From Coffea arabica (Eukaryota; Streptophyta; Magnoliopsida; Gentianales; Rubiaceae), in the NCBI RefSeq assembly GCF_036785885.1, contig NC_092323.1, positions 9,804,501 to 9,868,500 on the forward strand: a stretch of 64,000 nucleotides of DNA. The letters are read 5' to 3'. Positions 1 through 12,146 of this stretch are shown here, one piece after another. Positions within the stretch are counted from its first letter, which is position 1, and every line of letters begins with the position of its first letter. A program made the position numbers and the translations under genes. The notes below the pieces were generated by a model, which was not told the DNA's origin, did not search any database, and was given only the letters and a program-made list of their open reading frames with translations.

Positions 1-242
1 TTTTGTCCTATTGTGCTGATGTGTTTTGTCTAAATTTACCTATAAAGCCATCATGTTTAATCAATTGTATGGTCTTGGAATTAATATCAGTTCGTTGTCA
101 ATTGATATGTTTGTGGGGTTATTTGGTGTTATCAATCATTTTGCAGGTGTGGCAAATACTTCTAAGAGCTTGTTAGATATTGTACTCTTTGCATCCAATT
201 AGGATGTTGAAGAATTGGTGGTAAGCAGGGCTGAAATGAGGG

Positions 243-1183
243 ATGTTATCAAGGTTGATAGAATTTCTAAAGGCCTGCTGCCGGCCCTCTTCAGACCGAT
301 GTGCACACTCAGGTTCGGACACTGCAGGCCGGCAAGATGGGCTTCTTTGGTACAAAGACACTGGACAGCACTTAATTGGTGACTTCTCAATGGCGGTTGT
401 CCAGGCCAATAATTTGCTTGAGGATCAAAGCCAGATTGAATCAGGTTCATTGAGTTTGCTTGATTCTGGTCCCTATGGAACATTTGTTGGAGTATATGAT
501 GGTCATGGAGGGCCTGAGACATCGCGATACATCAACGATCACCTATTTCAGCATCTGAAAAGTAAGTGACCTATGTAAGAAACATAACTGGATTTGTTGA
601 TCGCTAGCGTGTTTGGGTAGTAGATTATTTGGGATAATTTTGTGAAAAAAATACTATAGCACTTTTTTGATATGATGTATGTGAGATAAAAAGATGGTTG
701 GAAAATGCGTTGATGCAAGCAAATAAAATTTAGATGGTTGGAAAATTAATGCTTTTTGTCGTAACTTTAGCAAATTAATGCAAGCTAAATAAAATTTAGC
801 AAATAATATTGGGTCTTGGAAAAAGATGGTTGGAAAATTAATGCTTTTTGTCCTACCTTTAGTTCCATGTGTCTTGGAACGTATGAAGCATATTTAAAGG
901 ATTCACTTAAAATGATTGCTTTTGTTGTGAGTGTTGACACATGTATTCTTGCTCATATGATTGCTTTTGTCATGACTTGTATTCTCAAAACAGCCTTTCA
1001 ACATTGATTTTTGTTAACTTGTGCTATTTAGGGTTTGCCTCAGAGCAAAGTTCCATGTCAGTGGATGTAATTCGGAAAGCATTTCAAGCAACAGAAGAGG
1101 GATTTCTGTCAGTAGTTTCAAAAAATTGGCCAATGAAACCACAGATGGCCGCTGTTGGATCTTGTTGCCTGGTTGGTGTTATA
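243..1183 (+). pseudogene. Truncated PP2C phosphatase copy
   Basis: This is the 5' half of a clade-D PP2C gene. Coding exon 1 (243-561) and the start of exon 2 (from 1032) are present, with the same ATG, GTAAGT donor and AG acceptor as the intact gene at 15253. The protein is cut at about residue 157, just after the GSCCLVGVI segment. It keeps the first metal-binding motif DGHGG but lacks GDSR, the SIGD motif, the DG motif and the C-terminal HDDIT. After the break the frame stays open through unrelated sequence to a stop at 1346-1348, so a transcript would encode a chimeric protein. It cannot be an active phosphatase. It ends 290 bases from the 3' end of the convergent OSCA gene. Confidence 0.9.
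691..870. repeat. Short internal repeats in PP2C intron 1
   Basis: The string agatggttggaaaat, or close variants, occurs three times (about 692, 732 and 824), two of them followed by taatgctttttgtc. The same cluster is present at 15701-15880 in the second copy of the duplication. It lies wholly inside intron 1 and no function is apparent. Confidence 0.7.
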
Positions 1184-1638
1184 CCTACAATGGTAGCTTT
1201 GGCCTCTGTCTCGCTTTTGCTTTGTTTTACACCTGCACTCCACCAGCACTTGTTCAATCTACCTTTCAAAGTAAAATCGCGTTACCAAAAAAACTTCTAC
1301 CATTTAGCAATATCAAAAGCACCAATGGTCACTCGTAAACCACCATAAGAGTGAATCCATCTTTAGAGACATAATTTAAAAGAATCTCCTCCTAAACCCA
1401 CGATCTAAATGCTGTTACCCACCATGTCAGATCAGATTAAAAGGCTTTACCTTTCAAAAAACCAGTGCTTAGGTGTGATATTTTGTCCAGAAATAAAAAC
1501 ATATGAAGGTATACCACATCAAACATCGGCCATATTACACAACACGCATGGAAGCAGATCATGAACAGAGAAATGTATCTACAGATATACCACGACCAAT
1601 ATCAGCTTAATGCCAAAAAATTATATTAACAACTGGTG

Positions 1639-4086
1639 TTATGAGTTATAAGTATCCCATTCAAAAGTAGGCTTCGACAAAACTTCATAATCTATGGGAC
1701 CATCAATGATGTTGTCAACAGTCTGTATGCCTTGCAATAAGGCTGGCTGTACACCTTCATTATCAGAGGGTAAAAGCTTATACATTACTAACAACCCGAG
1801 AGTGAATATGGCCTGCAGCTTTGTGGAATCCCCGTGAACTGAGAAGAAGAGTAGCATCGAGAGAAGAAACAAATCAACACAAAACCGCATTACAAACAAA
1901 ACAGTATCCATCAACCTCCCATCATTACCAGCCGGAAAACCTCGCACCCTGTAGACAAATAGGAAGTTGTACTTGTCTACCACATATCTGTAACCAAAAT
2001 ATATAGCTCCCACCGGAACCACAAGGGGAGCAAAGGAGGAATATATGAGGGTCAGGGCAAATATTGTGAGGTTGAACGCATAGTATTGTGCAAAATCAAA
2101 AGTTCGCTTAGGCATGGGTGAGGTTCTGCTAACAGGAGGGTATTCAGACATGTCTTGACCTGGTGAATTAACACCGTTCAAAGCAGAATGTTGTAAATAT
2201 CCATTATTGCTTGTCATTACCCCAGCTGCAGCTTCAGAAATCAGAGGCCTCTCCAAACTTTCAATGTCATGATTTTCCAGTTCACTTTGCTCCGGAACCA
2301 GCTGGAGCATATCATTCTTTCTGAACTTCCGGAGCATCTTCTTAATTGAAGGTACTGGAGCCAGTAAATCAAAGGATATTCCCAAGAAAGTGCTTGTAAT
2401 AAGAAATGCAAGTGATGAAAGGCAAGATCTTGAAAGAAAAGAGGCACTCATATATTGTTCAATCCTTTTGCAATCTTCCCCATCCAAGTAACATCGTCCC
2501 ATCTTCAAAATAGCGCTCTCCAGTGATGACTCAACTAGACCCCTTAGAAGAATGAGGTTTACCAAGAAAAAGCAAACCATCTTCAAGAGCGCAGCTCTTT
2601 GCTCCCCAGACACGGTCAAATGCCGCTCAAATTTGGAAAGATAAGAAAGAACAGATGGGATCACAATATACATGCTGACAAAAATAAGTACATTGGGCAG
2701 AAACTGGAAGATTAAGGATGCAAGCCAGCTTGAACTCTGCACCCAAGCCAGCCAAGTCTCAGCATGATCCACAGCTTCTGCATTAATAATCCGTGCTGCG
2801 CTGCTAATGCCACTAAGTATAGCAAGTGGAGAACTGCAGAACAGAAGTAGCAATAAAAGGCATGTGTTCACAATCACTCTACGCAATCTTAGAGACAGTT
2901 TTGATGAACCCAAGTTATTCCAATAAATATCACTTGCCAGTGGAGCTCTCTCTACCTTCCACTGGTTCCTTTGAAGTTGTAACTCTGTAATGGAAAAGAA
3001 TCTTCCAAACCGTCTTCTCTTTTCATTTCGAAGATCCTGAACTGCCTTATTAGCTGCATAGACATCTTTAAACACCACAAAAGCAACACCAGCACCCCTT
3101 GCTCGGCCATCTTTATAAGCTGCCATCTCCATTTCCAAATCTGCCCTAAACTCTTGCAACTTTCTCAATCTCTCCTCATCAGAAAACCCCAGAGCGCCCA
3201 TAGCCCGATACCACAAATCTACCACTCTCCTCCACAACAAACATATCTTCTCCCACAATCCCCTTCCATTCCCTGCATCCTCATATTCCTCTACCTCATC
3301 CAGAAATCCTCTTGACTCGATCCTTGCCACCAACTTTGAAATATCATCCCTAACCTTCACTAAGTCCGAAGCTAAATCATCTAATGCACACAAATCCATC
3401 GGAACAATAACTTCATACACCTTCCCTGGATACTTATGCTGAAAGTATTCCACCAATGGGGTCTTATCAAAGCCCAAAGTTGTTGGCAACCCATGTATCA
3501 TTATAGTAAATATTGCACTCGAATTTGCACCAGGGTCACTAGGATTACCATGCCCATCTCGCAACCTCGTGACTTTCAATCTTTTTTCAATCTCATTCAC
3601 ACCATAATGCACCAAAAAAACAACAATTACAACAAAAATAAGGTGAACCCAGAGCAAAGGCGAACCTTTTTCGATATGATTAATGGTGGTTTTCGAGAAT
3701 TCGTCTCCCAAAGAAGCCTTTCCAGCGTAAATATTGATTGGAAGCATGACGGAGATGGCCAGCACAGCGAGGGAAAGGAGTAGGGCAGAGCTGCCACCTT
3801 CAATAAGGAGAAATTGAGCTGCATCAGCGCCACAGTGGCGGGCGATCTCTCGGCCGGTGGCGTGCCAGGCGGCGAGGAGCTTAGAAACGATGGCGGTGGG
3901 GCCGGGCATGCGGCGGTGGTCGCTTCGGAGCTTAATTAAGATGAAGATGAGGAGACACGTTAAGGCTCCGATGGCGGAAATGTTAACTAAGTATTGGATG
4001 TTCCCGTACCATGCCGTATCGTAATCAAAGTCTCCGTCGCCCCAGGAGGCGGACGGTGGAAGTGATGGGACGGTGTAATTGGTCAT
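1639..4086 (-). CDS. OSCA4.1: OSCA4.1-type mechanosensitive/osmosensitive cation channel (CSC1-like, DUF221)
   Basis: Single-exon gene for an 815-residue multi-pass membrane protein of the OSCA/TMEM63 family (calcium-permeable channels gated by osmotic or mechanical stress). The open frame extends to 4140, but that codon is TTG; the first ATG is at 4084-4086 and gives [12 protein letters not shown]-terminal hydrophobic spans ([19 protein letters not shown], a second near [18 protein letters not shown], and a third at [16 protein letters not shown]) precede a long soluble region with the family's RRM-like fold and IHGLPTTLG and GVAFVVFKD segments. A block of further spans follows, including the [20 protein letters not shown] pore-region segment. 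Absence of introns and a length near 815 match what I recall of the Arabidopsis OSCA4.1/GFS10 gene (At4g35870), a divergent intronless OSCA linked to vacuolar trafficking. Subfamily assignment is from memory; family assignment is firm. Confidence 0.92.
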   Translation of the reverse strand: MTNYTVPSLPPSASWGDGDFDYDTAWYGNIQYLVNISAIGALTCLLIFILIKLRSDHRRMPGPTAIVSKLLAAWHATGREIARHCGADAAQFLLIEGGSSALLLSLAVLAISVMLPINIYAGKASLGDEFSKTTINHIEKGSPLLWVHLIFVVIVVFLVHYGVNEIEKRLKVTRLRDGHGNPSDPGANSSAIFTIMIHGLPTTLGFDKTPLVEYFQHKYPGKVYEVIVPMDLCALDDLASDLVKVRDDISKLVARIESRGFLDEVEEYEDAGNGRGLWEKICLLWRRVVDLWYRAMGALGFSDEERLRKLQEFRADLEMEMAAYKDGRARGAGVAFVVFKDVYAANKAVQDLRNEKRRRFGRFFSITELQLQRNQWKVERAPLASDIYWNNLGSSKLSLRLRRVIVNTCLLLLLLFCSSPLAILSGISSAARIINAEAVDHAETWLAWVQSSSWLASLIFQFLPNVLIFVSMYIVIPSVLSYLSKFERHLTVSGEQRAALLKMVCFFLVNLILLRGLVESSLESAILKMGRCYLDGEDCKRIEQYMSASFLSRSCLSSLAFLITSTFLGISFDLLAPVPSIKKMLRKFRKNDMLQLVPEQSELENHDIESLERPLISEAAAGVMTSNNGYLQHSALNGVNSPGQDMSEYPPVSRTSPMPKRTFDFAQYYAFNLTIFALTLIYSSFAPLVVPVGAIYFGYRYVVDKYNFLFVYRVRGFPAGNDGRLMDTVLFVMRFCVDLFLLSMLLFFSVHGDSTKLQAIFTLGLLVMYKLLPSDNEGVQPALLQGIQTVDNIIDGPIDYEVLSKPTFEWDTYNS

Positions 4087-5340
4087 CGTGGCGATGACCG
4101 ACTGCGAATGTTCAGCCGGTGACACGGAAATTAATGGCAAGAATTCTGGGTTTCTTTAGGAGTTCATGATCAAGGACTATTTTGAGAGAATTTGGATGGA
4201 TCGAGTTGAGGAAGATTGGGAATTTGATCCATTTAGGATTTAGGGTTTGGGTTTTAGCATCTGTTCAGTTCTCTTGGTCGAATACGCCACTGGGAGAGAA
4301 AGGGGTCAGCCGGAAATCTGTCTGGAGGTTTAATTACGAGGAAACCTATCTGGAGATGATGAGTCTGGGGTTAGTTGTCACGTCATCAATGATGGAGTAT
4401 CATACACTCGATTCGTTAACGAATCAAACCGCCTCAACCGAGTAGTACTATCTACTCGCTAGTGATGAGGACAGTTTTTTCCCCTTTTAGTGCAACGAAA
4501 TTGGAATTGGGAAAGCTAACAATTAATCTTGTTTTGGATTGGCATTTTTCCTTAAAAGATTTTTACGTTTTCATGGAATCATTTTTTCAGTCTTGTTTTA
4601 TTTCACATGTATTAAATCATTACAATGCAATTTCTTACAAAACTCTTTTTAAAAAAAAAAAATGACAGTCCAGGCGAGTTGATGGAGTTACTTAGGAGCG
4701 TCCAAATTTATTCTTATTTTGTTATTCAGATAAAATTGCACTTAAACTTAGTTTAATGATTAGATTAGTTGACTAGTTACTCAATTTTATTTGCACATAA
4801 CATTATAAATCTCAACCTAATACCCTTCTAGTTAAGCTTTACAAAAAATTAGGGGGAAAAGATGAATGTGGAAAACTTTTACTCCATGCGAGAATCTTTT
4901 ATGTTGTTATTCGGAAGGAACCCAACTCAGTTCATAGAAGATTTGGATCCAAAATGCTGATGAGTTTTATGTGTCTTAACTTATTATATGAGAGTAATGT
5001 TTGAACTGCTCAAACCCTTTCATGTTTTATACTAACAGAAGATTAGCCTCAAACATTCTCAATTGTTGCTATATCCTATTCTCCCAAATCTTAATTAAGG
5101 CTCGTCTCGTCTGCATCATGTTCTGAGGGTACAAGACATAAAAGTGGGAGTCGTCTGCAAAAGTTTAAAATTCTTATATAAAAGTGCGGATAATGTCAAT
5201 TTTTTATGTCTAATGTCACAGCACTCTTTACTGGGTTGGACCTTTTGATCCGTAACTTGTCCGTGTAATCAGATGGAATAAGGCCAGACTCAGGCAGAGA
5301 GAAGGAATGACCAGACCCAGCTAAATTGATAAGCCCACTA
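4087..5340. other. Spacer upstream of OSCA gene
   Basis: The first 200-300 bases should contain the OSCA 5' leader and promoter; no clear TATA box stands out. The rest is AT-rich with no coding pattern; short open frames here lack homology I recognise. Confidence 0.6.
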
Positions 5341-5640
5341 GTTTTTTTTTTTTTTTCCCCGAAACGATAGTTGTTATATTGCTTTCAAAAGATATACAAT
5401 TGCGAGCAAAGTCTCGAGTTAACTTTACATTCAGTGTTCTTGACATTGAGAAAACAAGAGTTCCTCGTCTAAAGTGATGCCCAAGGCATCGTTGCTAATC
5501 TTAGAGTTTAAGTGATACTTATCATTTTTAACTAGACAAAAAGAGCACATATGAAACAACCCTCTTAACTGAGCAATATCTTCCACCAAAGTAATTAGGC
5601 TGAACTCTTTCACTTGATTTTCAAAGTTTAAACTATTCTT
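5341..5640 (-). mobile_element. 5'-truncated LINE (non-LTR retrotransposon) 3' end
   Basis: On the minus strand an open frame (about 5640 to a stop at 5431) reads LVEDIAQLRGLFHMCSFCLV and ends near DALGITLDEELLF. This resembles the C-terminal RNase H-like end of plant L1-type LINEs (pattern VEDI-L-F-CSF-V ... A-G-DEE-L). It is followed by a short 3' tail and a T-run at 5341-5357, which is a poly(A) tail on the element's strand. No ATG start is present, as expected of a 5' truncation. No convincing target-site duplication was found. The tail word cgaaacgata recurs in two short inserts at 41576 and 45021. Confidence 0.6.
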
Positions 5641-8600
5641 TTTCCTCCTCCGTCGTAAGGTTTGAACTTTAAAACCTTTGGATAATCATTTCGAGACAAT
5701 CATCTCGACAGAATCACCGTCCTCTAATTTGATAGTACCTCTTTGTTAGTCTTATAAAGGGACAGAGGGAAAAAAAAAGGATTTAAGAGTCAAATTAAAA
5801 ATTTTACCATTACCTTGCTAGCGGTCTTATAAGTTAGATTGGGTCTTAAAGACAACCTATGATACTACTTGTTGCATTTCAGACTTCATAATACAGTTTT
5901 TATCATTGGTTCCTACCACCATTAAGGAGCTCTCTGGGTAATTGCATAAAAATTTGATAATTTACTCTCTCTAGACTTCACCTTGCATTTTACTTTATGT
6001 TTTTGCCTTTCGTGCTTGTTATACTTTCGGATATGCAAAGCAAAAGTTTGGACACTTAAAGTAAAATAGACTGTTACAGTAAAATATTTCAAAAACATTC
6101 CAAAAATAGCTAATTCAAACGAAGCGTTTGTGTTTTCATTAATATGCTACTACTATATTTACGCATGTATGTACAAATTAATCGTCATCAACGTGCAATC
6201 GAACACTTAAAGCAGCCTAGTCAAGAATGTTGTTTGTGGTTGTACTCTCCAAATGTGCAAGACATTGAGAAAGATCCCATCTCATAATTATCCATAACAG
6301 TTGATGCACAAGTAATACTTATATTGAGGCTACCCCAAACTTCTGGGAAGCAAGATCTGAGGGCCATATCTATGACCAGAGGAATCGTGCAAATTTTTGT
6401 AAATGATCCTTGAAAATCCATGCTTCAAGAATTCCGGTTCTTTGAGTTTGATATTACCAGTGTCCATCTGATGATAACCATCTGGTCCCCTGGCCCTACA
6501 GTCATAGAATTCCAGATTCGTCGTTCTATTTGGACATGCAATTCTATTTAGTTGGCCATCACCCCAACTTGCACCTCAAATTGCTACAGCAAAGGCATCG
6601 GATGGAAGAGTTTATGGACCAGACAGATTTTTAACTTCAGGAATTAAGTGATATTCTGACCAAAGAAAGGACCTAAGTGAGAATTGTGAGTTCTTGCATC
6701 ATGTTCTCTAAAGACTTGTGATCAGAGCACTGTATATCTGGAGTCACTTTTTTCACAACAACTTGTGTAATTCAGGGGTAGAGGATCTAATATTTTCATC
6801 TCGAAAATGCCGTTATACTGCTAGAACGATGCCTTGGATACACAAATGACGTGCTTTTACATAACCATACTTCTTTTACATATTCTCCATGCATGGTAAT
6901 GTCTGATGACAGTTTCAAAGTACTCAAAACAGGAAGAATCCTCGACCTTTTCTTTTTTTTTCCCCCCCTTATTTGTTCGGTAGCTAGATTCGGTTGGCCG
7001 GATTTTTGTCAAAGTGATTATGGATTTAAGACTGCTGACGGGAGTGCATTTCAGTATATATTCCAAAGAGGTTGCGTTGAAATTGGGCTAGTTTCAGCTC
7101 ATTTATCACGTTCAACATTTGCGATGATCAATTTATCGTCTCTTTTCTTCTCTCCGAAGAAAACGAAGTCTCCTACGTTAATTAGTGATTGACTCCTTTA
7201 TCACTCCAGGATCGATGTCAACATAAACAATTACTACTTGGTAAGAGGTAACGCGGGGCGGGAGCATCTAGCCGGCCTGCAAAACCCTTCACAGGCAAAG
7301 CACTTCATCAGATAAAGCCGTTTGCAAAAGTTTATAAGTCCACGGTCAGAGAGAATGCTGCTGCGGCCAGGCTCCACACTGCTATCTGGTGGGGTGTTCC
7401 CTTTCGGGAGTCAAGATTGGTTTAAAGTCTATAAGGCCGGCGGCATTATTATTTGGCCCTATCATTTTCTTTCTGTTTTGTTTAGGTAATTCTGTCACAG
7501 GATGGCTGAGATGCTCTGATTTGCTGATGGAATGAACTCGTACGGATATTAAATTACTAATTGATGTGCATGGGATGCAAGAGGAAGAAAACCAGGTACT
7601 GAACGGAAAAATCAGTCTATTAGACCAAAGATTATTCCGAATTCCATATTCATGCTGGAATTATGTCTATTTGGGGAAGCACTTACCTGTATTTCTTTAT
7701 CTGGACAAATAGAAGACTTTTCTCGTACCACCTTAATATGTCATCAACATGAAAGTCCTAAATTTTTTCTCAAACTTTTCCAACCGGAAAGTCTTAACCT
7801 CCGAATTACATTTGAGTTGATTCATTTATTAACAGGTTTTAGCCGGGGTAGGCCAGATTGATGTGGTGATGAATCTTTCAAGTTCTTGCCAAAGTTGGTT
7901 ACGGTCAAAATGTAGCCATCTATATTAGACAAGTCAATTTCTTGACATCCTCAATAATTCCCAATTAACCGGTGCATGTGTATTGGACTATCATTCAAAT
8001 ATCTAATTTATGCTTAAAAACACTGTTCTTGGTTCTTATATGTTGTCAGAAGAATTGCAAAATCACCCTTTAGTGATGCATACAAAATTAGTTTCATGCT
8101 TTAGAATTGATATTAGTAAAGATCACGAGAGCTTTTGGTTAAGAGTCTGAGTCATGAAGAGTTGCTGTATGAAATATCTTATAAAGAACCACAAAGAATT
8201 TAGAAGTGACAAATCAATTAGCACATCCTAGGATTCTCTCATATCACCTTAATTGTTTGCTAAGAAAAAGAAAATAGAAAAGAAAGAGTTTTTCTAATGA
8301 GTAATTATAAGTATCATCGCTTTTCTCATCGTCATTGATCATAATATCAACGCACAAAGAGAGATTTAGTGCTCTACTTAGGTGTCGGTTAAGAAATCAA
8401 ATTCTTTAACTTGCATTCTAAAAAATCCAAACTTTGCTGAAAAGTTTGCCAATACGAGCGTAGGCACCCATCTGAGTTGGTAATAGTTTAGTCTCCTCCG
8501 AAATTTCCTTGGACCTCTTTAGGTTCCCCACTCCCCTTAATATAGAATAGAAGTAGGTGTATAATATATTCTATCATGTCTAAAAAAAAAAATCATCATA

Positions 8601-8862
8601 ATATCACTTCTTACATATACCAATAATTTGGCGATCAGTTTCCCTTTTCTAACCTTATAGAGTAATGATGTGGCATTATTTTTATTCAACAAAAATAATA
8701 TTATTGAAATTTAAAATGTCTATATTCAGACCGTTTGATAACTAAAAATTTAATATTTAAATGAATTAAGTGGTACTGAATTTTCTAGACAAAACTTGCT
8801 CCTAAAATTAAGTGATAAGCTATTCACTTATCACTGAATATAATATGCACTCAAATGTATTA
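5641..8862. other. Non-coding spacer
   Basis: No gene recognised. A fragment at about 6070-6110 (ttacagtaaaatatttcaaa) matches the end of the MITE family seen at 18960. A GC-richer patch at 7240-7450 has no open frame I can assign. Short open frames on either strand show no family signature. Confidence 0.6.
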
Positions 8863-9879
8863 GATTTTGTTGGCCTTGGTCGATCAATCCTTGGTTTTGA
8901 TGATTAACAAACTAAAATGTAGATTTGGGCTAATGTTTTTATGTGAGCAATTTGTTAGAACAGATTCTTGTGGCACAAAAGAAGAAGCAAAAACAGGGCA
9001 CTCATGTGGGACGTCCGAAAGGAAGCTATCGGATGTCCGAAAGGATGAAGAACATCAAGAAGGAAACTCTGTCGGACGCTTGTGAGGAAGCATCGGACGT
9101 CCGGAAGGATCGGACGCACGCATCGGACGCACATCGATCGCATCGGACGTCCGAGAAATTTCGCAAAGATTTGATGACTCTCTGACGACGTTCGGACGCA
9201 TGGTTCGGACGTCCGACAGGTGGTTTGGACGCAGGGTTCGGACGTTCGACAGGTGGTTCGGACGTCCGACAGGCCAACGGCTAGTTTTGACAGCATTTAA
9301 TATTTGACCGTTGGAGAGCCTTTTGGAGCCATTTCTCACCTTTTATAAACACCCCAAAGCACAAGAAGAAAAAAGACTTTTGCCAACACAAAATACAAGC
9401 TTACAAGTGAGATTTTTGAGTAGAAAGATTCTTTGTTGGTTGTATAAGGGGTTGGGGAAGTTGGGTTGTGAGGTTGCTCAAGTGAAGGTTATTCTCTAGG
9501 AGGAGTAAAACCTTGGTGAAGGTGAACCTATCACTTGAAGTGGTAAAACCTTGGTGAAGGTTGCCTCATTTGTATAAAATAGTTCTTAATTGGGTGAGTG
9601 ATCTTTCAAGTGTAGGTTGTTGAGGGTTAACTAGAATTGTTGTAAAACTCCTTGGCTCAACCAAAGTGTGTTTGGGGTGAGGAAGGAGTGAGCCTTCACT
9701 TGTACATCTTGGTTAGCATCGCCATCAATTGAAGAGGCTATTGGTTTGATATTTGGTTTACATTTCTTATCCTTTCTCTTTAATTAAGTTTTCTTTATTG
9801 TGCTTAAATTTGATATATCTTTGTGCATCATTGTGAATTTGTTTGTACTCATTGGGTTGCACCGGGCACTTACAGATTT
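8863..9879 (+). mobile_element. Solo LTR (1007 bp) with 5-bp target-site duplication
   Basis: The sequence from 8868 (TGTTGGCC) to 9874 (CTTACA) has the canonical TG...CA ends of an LTR and is flanked by the 5-bp direct repeat GATTT (8863-8867 and 9875-9879). No primer-binding site, polypurine tract or gag-pol follows, so it is a solo LTR left by recombination between the LTRs of a full element. A TATA box (TATAAA at 9344-9349) lies where an LTR promoter is expected. Length and the TGTTGG start suggest a Copia-type element, perhaps the SIRE lineage; that lineage call is inference. Confidence 0.88.
9008..9275. repeat. CGGACGTCCG palindrome array inside solo LTR
   Basis: The U3-like part of the LTR carries about a dozen copies of a word centred on the palindrome CGGACGTCCG or its half CGGACG. 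The last three are spaced as a minisatellite (ggttcggacgtccgacaggt and variants, about 9200-9270). It is strikingly CpG-rich in an otherwise AT-rich region. It lies just upstream of the LTR TATA box and may serve as a promoter repeat or methylation target; that role is inference. Confidence 0.8.
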
Positions 9880-10767
9880 AATATTTAACAATTTAATAAC
9901 TTAATAGATTCAAATTTCAGATTTTAGACTTTAATTTTATCAAAAACACCCTTAGATACTTCCTATTAAGCATGCATTAAGGTTTGAAATTTACAAGTTT
10001 CTTAATTAGAGCCTTGCTAATAATTTGATTATCCTCTATTTTGCTACACGAAGTGCCAAACCCTCCATTTTTTTTCTCCAAAGACGTTTTTCGTATACAA
10101 AAAAAATAAAGACTAAATCGGAGTATTGTGTAAAAAATACATCACGGTGACGTGAAAAGCGATGATGCAAATCATTAACGGTTTCTAAAAAGATAACACA
10201 CACTTAAATTCGTATTCAACTTATTATGTAAATACATGTACTAACAATTATTATTAGTTTGAAGTTGATTAGAAGCAAGCACTTCAACACATGATAATAT
10301 CAATTGTCAGCACTAATTTTCAAATGGAAACTCCCATTTTCAATTGACCAATTGAATTTTCAACACATGATAATATCAATAGTCCATGTATCTATTATAA
10401 TTAGTAGTAAAAGGATGAATATTCTGCCAAAATTCTAAAAGCCAAATCGAGTAGTACTAGTGTCCCTTTCATAACTCACAGTTTTTTGTATGAGTGTTTC
10501 GATAAATGGATGAGTAGTACTAGTGTCAAAGGGGGAAAAAAGGGATAATAGTAGTACGTTTCTGGGATACTATCTACTTAAGAAACCGGGGCCAGAATAA
10601 TCCGAGAGTCAACTAAAGTGTCAAAAAGTGATGGTCCACATAATAAGGTTGAAAATTTGGTACGTACAATAAGTAGTCAGCATTGGAAAACGGGCCGGGC
10701 AACGCATCCTTGGCTGGAATCCGCGTTTGACTTGATAATTATTAGGGGGAGTACATATTTGGCTTTA
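9880..10767. other. Spacer with a 22-bp direct repeat
   Basis: No coding signal. The 22-base word ttcaacacatgataatatca plus at occurs at about 10283 and 10359, and gagtagtactagtgtc occurs at about 10449 and 10510. These are small local duplications. Confidence 0.6.
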
Positions 10768-11155
10768 GGCTTCGTTTGGGAGTGGAGGATTTGGAGAGAA
10801 AAGAAAGGGAAAGAAGAGAAAGTTAGCTTTTCTTTCATTTGTTAGTTTTTAGTAGGAAAGAAAAAAAGGGAAATGGAATGATTTAAGAGGATGAATAGTA
10901 TGTAAAATTTTTCCTTTCAAATTGGAGAGAAATGGAGAGAAAGTTGGAAGAAGCTTATGAAAGTTTTTTAAAATACCCATTTTATCCTTAAAAATGTCTT
11001 GAACAAATATTTAATGACTTTCATATTCAAAATCATTCCACTAATTCTCAAAACTCCCAAACAATATAACAATCCCTTCTCTTCTCTTCTCTTCTCTCAT
11101 AACTTAAGTTTTCCCTTCTTTTCTTTTCTATCATAAACTCCCAAACTTAGCCTTA
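10765..11155. mobile_element. Tourist/PIF-Harbinger-like MITE (385 bp)
   Basis: Element 10768-11152 is flanked by TTA target-site duplications (10765-10767 and 11153-11155). It has 15-bp imperfect terminal inverted repeats, GGCTTCGTTTGGGAG and GGCTAAGTTTGGGAG. The interior is purine-rich on the left and pyrimidine-rich on the right, so the transcript would fold back. There is no transposase. A relative with the same GTTTGGGAG word lies at 28346-28824. Confidence 0.82.
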
Positions 11156-11559
11156 AGCGGGTATTTATGGGCTGGGCTCAGCCTGTGTAGTTGGTGGTGT
11201 ACTAGAAGGCTCTTTTATGAGCTGTGGTCAAGTCCAAAACTACGTAAATCGTCCATGGCAGCAGCCCGAAAGGTGGAGCCACAAGCCAGCCAGGCAACTT
11301 TCCATTTTTGGAAACTATCATCTTAGTACTTCTTAATTTTACTCATATCTCATCGTACTTGGTCAAGTAATTTGTTAACACAGTCGGGTAACTGGCTTTC
11401 ATATTTGTTCTCCTTTTTTACCCCCTTTATTTTTCAGCTGTAACTAAGAGGAAAATAGATTTTTGGACGACCAGATAATATATACAGTTAATTTGGATCA
11501 TTACATGGTCCAAAATAAAACGAATATGTTTAATGGTACAATTATATAAGGGAATAGGT

Positions 11560-11748
11560 AACTAGGTGAGTTTATAATTTAGGTATAGTAACCTCAAAAA
11601 ACTTCTCAAAAATTTTAAACTAAACACTTCAAAATATTAAAAAAAACACACTTTAAAAATTTTTTTAAAAACTTCTACGGTAAGTTACAGTAAAATTTTA
11701 AACAAACACCCAAAAAACTCACTTGTCAAACGGGGCCTATACGTCACT
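11560..11748. mobile_element. Fold-back MITE fragment
   Basis: The right end reads cacccaaaaaactcacttgt followed by caaacggggcc. The left part is roughly its reverse complement (ggtgagtttataatttaggt). The arms are rich in long A and T runs. No clear target-site duplication was found, so ends are approximate. Confidence 0.45.
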
Positions 11749-12008
11749 CTGGGGTTTATAGGTATTTCTTAAAAAAAGAGTATAAAAACTAAAAAGAGCT
11801 CACCATTGAGGATTTTGTCTGAAATAAATTGATGAACCAATAATGTTTCGCATGAGAAACTGGCATAACATTAGACAACATTTAATTTTAAGCCAGAGAG
11901 AGGCCCTGCGTTCTCCAATCCTATATCTTGGATGATCTATATTTGGAGGGGTTGACTTGGATGTTGCATAAACATGTTGAGAGGTTAGTTAAGATTATCA
12001 TCCTATAA

Positions 12009-12146
12009 AGTTAAATGAGATGTAGAGTTAAATGAGATGTAGATTAACAGATCGAATAATTAACTATCATAGGATAGTTAAGTTAAATGAGATGTAGATT
12101 AACAGATCGAATAATTAACTATCATAGGATAGTTAACTATCATAGG
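12009..12146 (+). repeat. 55-bp tandem repeat
   Basis: Two near-perfect 55-base units, 12027-12081 and 12082-12136, each contain gttaaatgagatgtagatta, then cagatcgaataattaact and atcataggatagtta. A partial unit precedes (12009-12024) and a partial unit follows (to 12146). The unit itself holds the inverted words taactatcat and atgatagtta-like bases. No coding potential. Confidence 0.9.

Larger units (their letters stand above)
1..1183. repeat. Segmental duplication, copy 1 (identical to 15011-16193)
   Basis: Bases 1-1183 read the same as 15011-16193, at a constant offset of 15010, through exon, intron and spacer alike; I saw no mismatch. Identity stops abruptly after the shared ggttggtgttata: this copy continues cctacaatgg, the other continues tgtggtggga. 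The copy runs off the left edge of the window, so its full size is unknown. Perfect identity in an intron means either a very recent duplication or an assembly artefact such as a misplaced haplotype or a misjoin. Confidence 0.97.

Noticed and set aside
4087-4140. 18 extra N-terminal codons of the OSCA frame
   Set aside because: The first codon is TTG, not ATG; the ATG at 4084-4086 gives a product of the length I recall for the family.
6851-7192. 113-codon frame in the spacer
   Set aside because: True ATG but no motif, no splice context and AT-rich composition like its surroundings.
9008-9275. CRISPR-like array of repeats in the LTR
   Set aside because: Spacing is irregular, the repeats are short palindromes, and it lies inside an LTR in a plant genome.
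8955-9339. Overlapping minus-strand open frames through the CGGACG array
   Set aside because: Long stop-free frames arise from the repeat itself; several frames are open at once and none has an ATG-supported family match.
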